Part shown: piece after piece, positions 61,839-64,000 of the stretch | Layout of the letters: the number at the start of each line of letters is the position of its first letter | How positions within the stretch are numbered: the first letter of the stretch is position 1 | Source: Bacteroidota bacterium | GTDB lineage: Bacteria; Bacteroidota; Bacteroidia; B-17B0; Aurantibacillaceae | Direction: 5' to 3' | Length of the DNA stretch: 64,000 nucleotides | NCBI GenBank assembly: GCA_016702705.1 | Contig: JADJDM010000020.1 | Coordinates: 1-64,000, forward strand | Program-made: the position numbers and the translations under genes | Notes under the pieces: generated by a model | The model's input: only the letters and a program-made list of their open reading frames with translations | The model's database searches: none | Told to the model about the DNA's origin: nothing

Positions 61839-63737
61839 ATGAAACAATTTTTTAACATAGCCTTTCTTTTATCTGCATTAGCTTTTAGTTCAAGCTCTTT
61901 CGGGCAAATCGGCTTTATTACCTCTACATCAAATGATACTGTTTGTAACGGTGCGGGTGGTTCTATGCAAATGAATGGGGCGATTGGGGCGATTGTAACT
62001 TGGGAACTTTCTACTAACGGCGGAACTACATGGATTGCTAATGGAAATACTGACCCTAGCCAAAGTTTTTTTAATATTCCCAATAGCACTTGCTATCGAG
62101 TAATACACAATGGAGGCGCTTCCATATCAAGTGTTTATTGTATAACTGTTGACCAACCAAGTAACGCTGGAACTATTACAGGAGGAGGCGAACAATGCGG
62201 CATTGCAAATGGAAATCTGGTAGTTACAGGTAACAATGGAACTATTTTAGGTTGGTACGCTTCAACAGGAGGAGCTTTCGGGAGTTTATTTAATACTACT
62301 TTATCTCAGACATTTAATGTTACACAAACTACTTACTATGCTTTCCTAACCAAAAATGGTGTATGCCCCGCTGATACAGCTATTGATACAATTTCTATTG
62401 TGCCTTACACTGCTATTGGAACTGCTGTTAGCACTGCTTCTGTTGTTTGTGCCTCAGGTAATATAGGCGCAGTAACTGTTAATAATTCAAGTATTGTGGG
62501 TACTAACTTGGGTTGGCAAACATCAACTGACGGAACAAATTGGAGCAATACATCTAATACAACAAACACTATAGCTTTTACAAATCTTACACAAACTACG
62601 TATTACCAATTAATAGTTAAAAGTGGAATTTGTCCGGCAGATACAAGTAATATTATACAAGTAAATGTTGATCAAGTGCCAATAGGTGGAAGTTTAAGCG
62701 GCGGAACTTATTATTGCGGGGCAGCTCCGGCAACAGGAGCATTAACATTAAGCGGACATACCGGCACAGTCGTAAAATGGGAATCTAATGATGGCTCTGG
62801 TTGGGTAACTAGCCCTTGTACTGGTAATACTTGCAATTATAGTGTTTCAAGTAATACTTTATATAGAGTAGAAATTGACAATGGTGTTTGTTCTTCAGTA
62901 TACTCTACCTATGATACTGTTTTTATAAGTGCTAATTCAGTTGCTGGCACACTTAGTTTAACTGAAGATACTTTATGCGCAAAAATTGGTGGTGGTTTAT
63001 TAAGCTTAACAGGCAGCGTTGGAACAAATTACAACTGGCAATACTCAACCAACAACGGAACTACTTGGAATAACTTACCAGCTTTTACAGGGCCTACCGC
63101 AGCCTACAATAACTTAAATACAGGGACTTATATTTTTCATTGTAATGTAAAAAACAATTTATGTACTACAGTAACAAGTAATACAGTTAGTGTTTTTGTT
63201 AAACCAAGTCCATCTGTTACAATATCAACAAATGACACAACAATTGAACAAGGAACAACAATTACATTAGTGGCAAGCGGCGCTGGTACTCCTATCTGGA
63301 CACCAACAACAGGTTTAGGAAGCCCAACTTCATTTACTACAACTGCCACTCCACTTTTACCTACCGAATACATTATTGTTGTAACGGATGGAACAGGTTG
63401 TATTGGAAAAGACACTGTATTTGTAGATATGGCTCTTGAGCCTTTTACTGGCTTTATTGCAAATGCACTTACTCCTAATGAAGATGGAATAAACGATGCA
63501 TTATATGTTGAGAACATTGAAATATTTACCGAAAACGATATTAAAATATTTAACGAATACGGACAAGAAGTATATAAAGCCGCGCCATATAAAAATGATT
63601 GGAAAGGAACATACAATGGAAGTAGATTGCCTGATGGTACATATTATTATGTATTAAATGTAACTGTTACAAATGCTTCTTTAGTTAAAACAAAAAAAGA
63701 ATACAAAGGATTTGTTAGTTTATTAAACGGGAAATGA
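61839..63737 (+). CDS. T9SS type B surface protein with Ig-like repeats
   Basis: A 632-residue protein: a signal peptide (1-23, ending SSSFGQ), about five to six Ig/PKD-like repeats of some 85-95 residues, each with a VCxxxG start, a W..S(T)NGGTTW or LGWQTSTDGTNW core and a TTYYxxxxKxGxCP(A)DT end, and a C-terminal gliding-motility-associated (T9SS type B) domain beginning NALTPNEDGINDALYVENIE and ending GFVSLLNG. Type B proteins such as SprB are exported by T9SS with the help of a PorP/SprF partner, which is the next gene (4-base overlap ATGA). It is therefore a candidate adhesin with a dedicated partner. Confidence 0.9.
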   Translation: MKQFFNIAFLLSALAFSSSSFGQIGFITSTSNDTVCNGAGGSMQMNGAIGAIVTWELSTNGGTTWIANGNTDPSQSFFNIPNSTCYRVIHNGGASISSVYCITVDQPSNAGTITGGGEQCGIANGNLVVTGNNGTILGWYASTGGAFGSLFNTTLSQTFNVTQTTYYAFLTKNGVCPADTAIDTISIVPYTAIGTAVSTASVVCASGNIGAVTVNNSSIVGTNLGWQTSTDGTNWSNTSNTTNTIAFTNLTQTTYYQLIVKSGICPADTSNIIQVNVDQVPIGGSLSGGTYYCGAAPATGALTLSGHTGTVVKWESNDGSGWVTSPCTGNTCNYSVSSNTLYRVEIDNGVCSSVYSTYDTVFISANSVAGTLSLTEDTLCAKIGGGLLSLTGSVGTNYNWQYSTNNGTTWNNLPAFTGPTAAYNNLNTGTYIFHCNVKNNLCTTVTSNTVSVFVKPSPSVTISTNDTTIEQGTTITLVASGAGTPIWTPTTGLGSPTSFTTTATPLLPTEYIIVVTDGTGCIGKDTVFVDMALEPFTGFIANALTPNEDGINDALYVENIEIFTENDIKIFNEYGQEVYKAAPYKNDWKGTYNGSRLPDGTYYYVLNVTVTNASLVKTKKEYKGFVSLLNGK

Positions 63738-64000
63738 AAATAAGATATTACATAGCACTTTTTGTTGTTATTGCATTTACTTCTAATGCACAACAATTAC
63801 CTATGCTATCAAATTATTTTTATAAACCCTTTGCATACAACCCAGCCCTAGCAGGCGATAAAGATGTTACCGAAGTTTTTGCTTCACATAGAAGTATGTT
63901 TAGTAATTTCCAAGGTTCGCCCGTATTAAGTGTTGTTTCTGTTGATGGAAAACTAAAAGCTAAAAAGGCTTACGCAGGTTTATATGTTGCAAATCAAAGC
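63734..64000 (+). CDS. PorP/SprF-family T9SS outer-membrane protein (cut by the window end)
   Basis: The first 89 residues of a PorP/SprF-like protein: a signal peptide (MKIRYYIALFVVIAFTSNAQ), then QLPMLSNYFYKPFAYNPALAGD and VFASHRSMFSNFQGSP, both diagnostic of the family (full length about 300 residues, an outer-membrane beta barrel). Such proteins help type B cargo reach and stay on the surface. The ATG overlaps the stop codon of the type B gene, so the pair is translationally coupled. The rest lies outside the window. Confidence 0.92.
   Translation, partial: MKIRYYIALFVVIAFTSNAQQLPMLSNYFYKPFAYNPALAGDKDVTEVFASHRSMFSNFQGSPVLSVVSVDGKLKAKKAYAGLYVANQS

Overview
The window is AT-rich DNA from a Bacteroidota bacterium, probably a Flavobacteriales or Chitinophagales-like lineage; the order cannot be fixed from the sequence. 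The evidence is: five proteins ending in type IX secretion (T9SS) sorting domains (types A and B), a PorP/SprF partner, a GldL-like KIMHWPG mini-protein, a eukaryote-type citrate synthase, LytTR two-component regulation, and eighteen promoters with the Bacteroidota -7 element TAnnTTTG. No rRNA, tRNA, CRISPR array, prophage or transposase was seen.

Layout. 1-6.0 kb: a small secreted protein and a very large T9SS surface protein with glycine-rich, repeat and FN3-like modules. 6.0-9.0 kb: heme O synthase and cytochrome oxidase subunits III, III-like and IV. 9-13.4 kb: housekeeping genes (DODA dioxygenase, radical SAM protein, RluA-type pseudouridine synthase, xerD, aroQ). 13.4-19.3 kb: secreted and membrane proteins, rseP, a lipoprotein, citrate synthase. 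19.4-27.3 kb: a T9SS repeat protein, serC, two TPM proteins, bactofilin, AtpZ, Mrp and Nfu. 27.3-37.4 kb is the most accessory-looking part: a choice-of-anchor-L/OmpA T9SS protein, a MORN/SpoIIE sensor phosphatase, a propeller-type histidine kinase with its LytTR regulator, and a T9SS protein with two nearly identical LamG domains. 37.4-45.8 kb: glycosyltransferase, recN, a sulfatase-type transferase, pyrD, HMG-CoA lyase and a DUF1778/GNAT toxin-antitoxin pair. 45.9-49.3 kb: groEL, groES, ung and small lipoproteins. 49.4-61.7 kb: a TPR/SpoIIE phosphatase, ACMSD, dnaB, ridA, an M20 hydrolase, a half-size TauE, a very large propeller/outer-membrane protein and purB. 61.8 kb to the end: a T9SS type B protein and the start of porP/sprF.

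How the genes fit together. Surface display (T9SS cargo, PorP/SprF) and envelope sensing (LytTR kinase, two SpoIIE phosphatases with periplasmic sensor parts) dominate the accessory content. The best candidate for something undescribed is the divergent region at 35350-35548. It lies between the LytTR kinase operon and the duplicated-LamG surface protein and carries two oppositely oriented pairs of GGGTTAGT-type direct repeats, each pair with exactly 21-bp spacing, which is the geometry of LytTR operators.

Sequence quality. At least nine otherwise normal genes, including groEL, pyrD, ctaB and rseP, are broken by one- or two-base indels, mostly in homopolymers. This looks like long-read consensus error rather than biology, so those genes are given as whole genes with the break noted.
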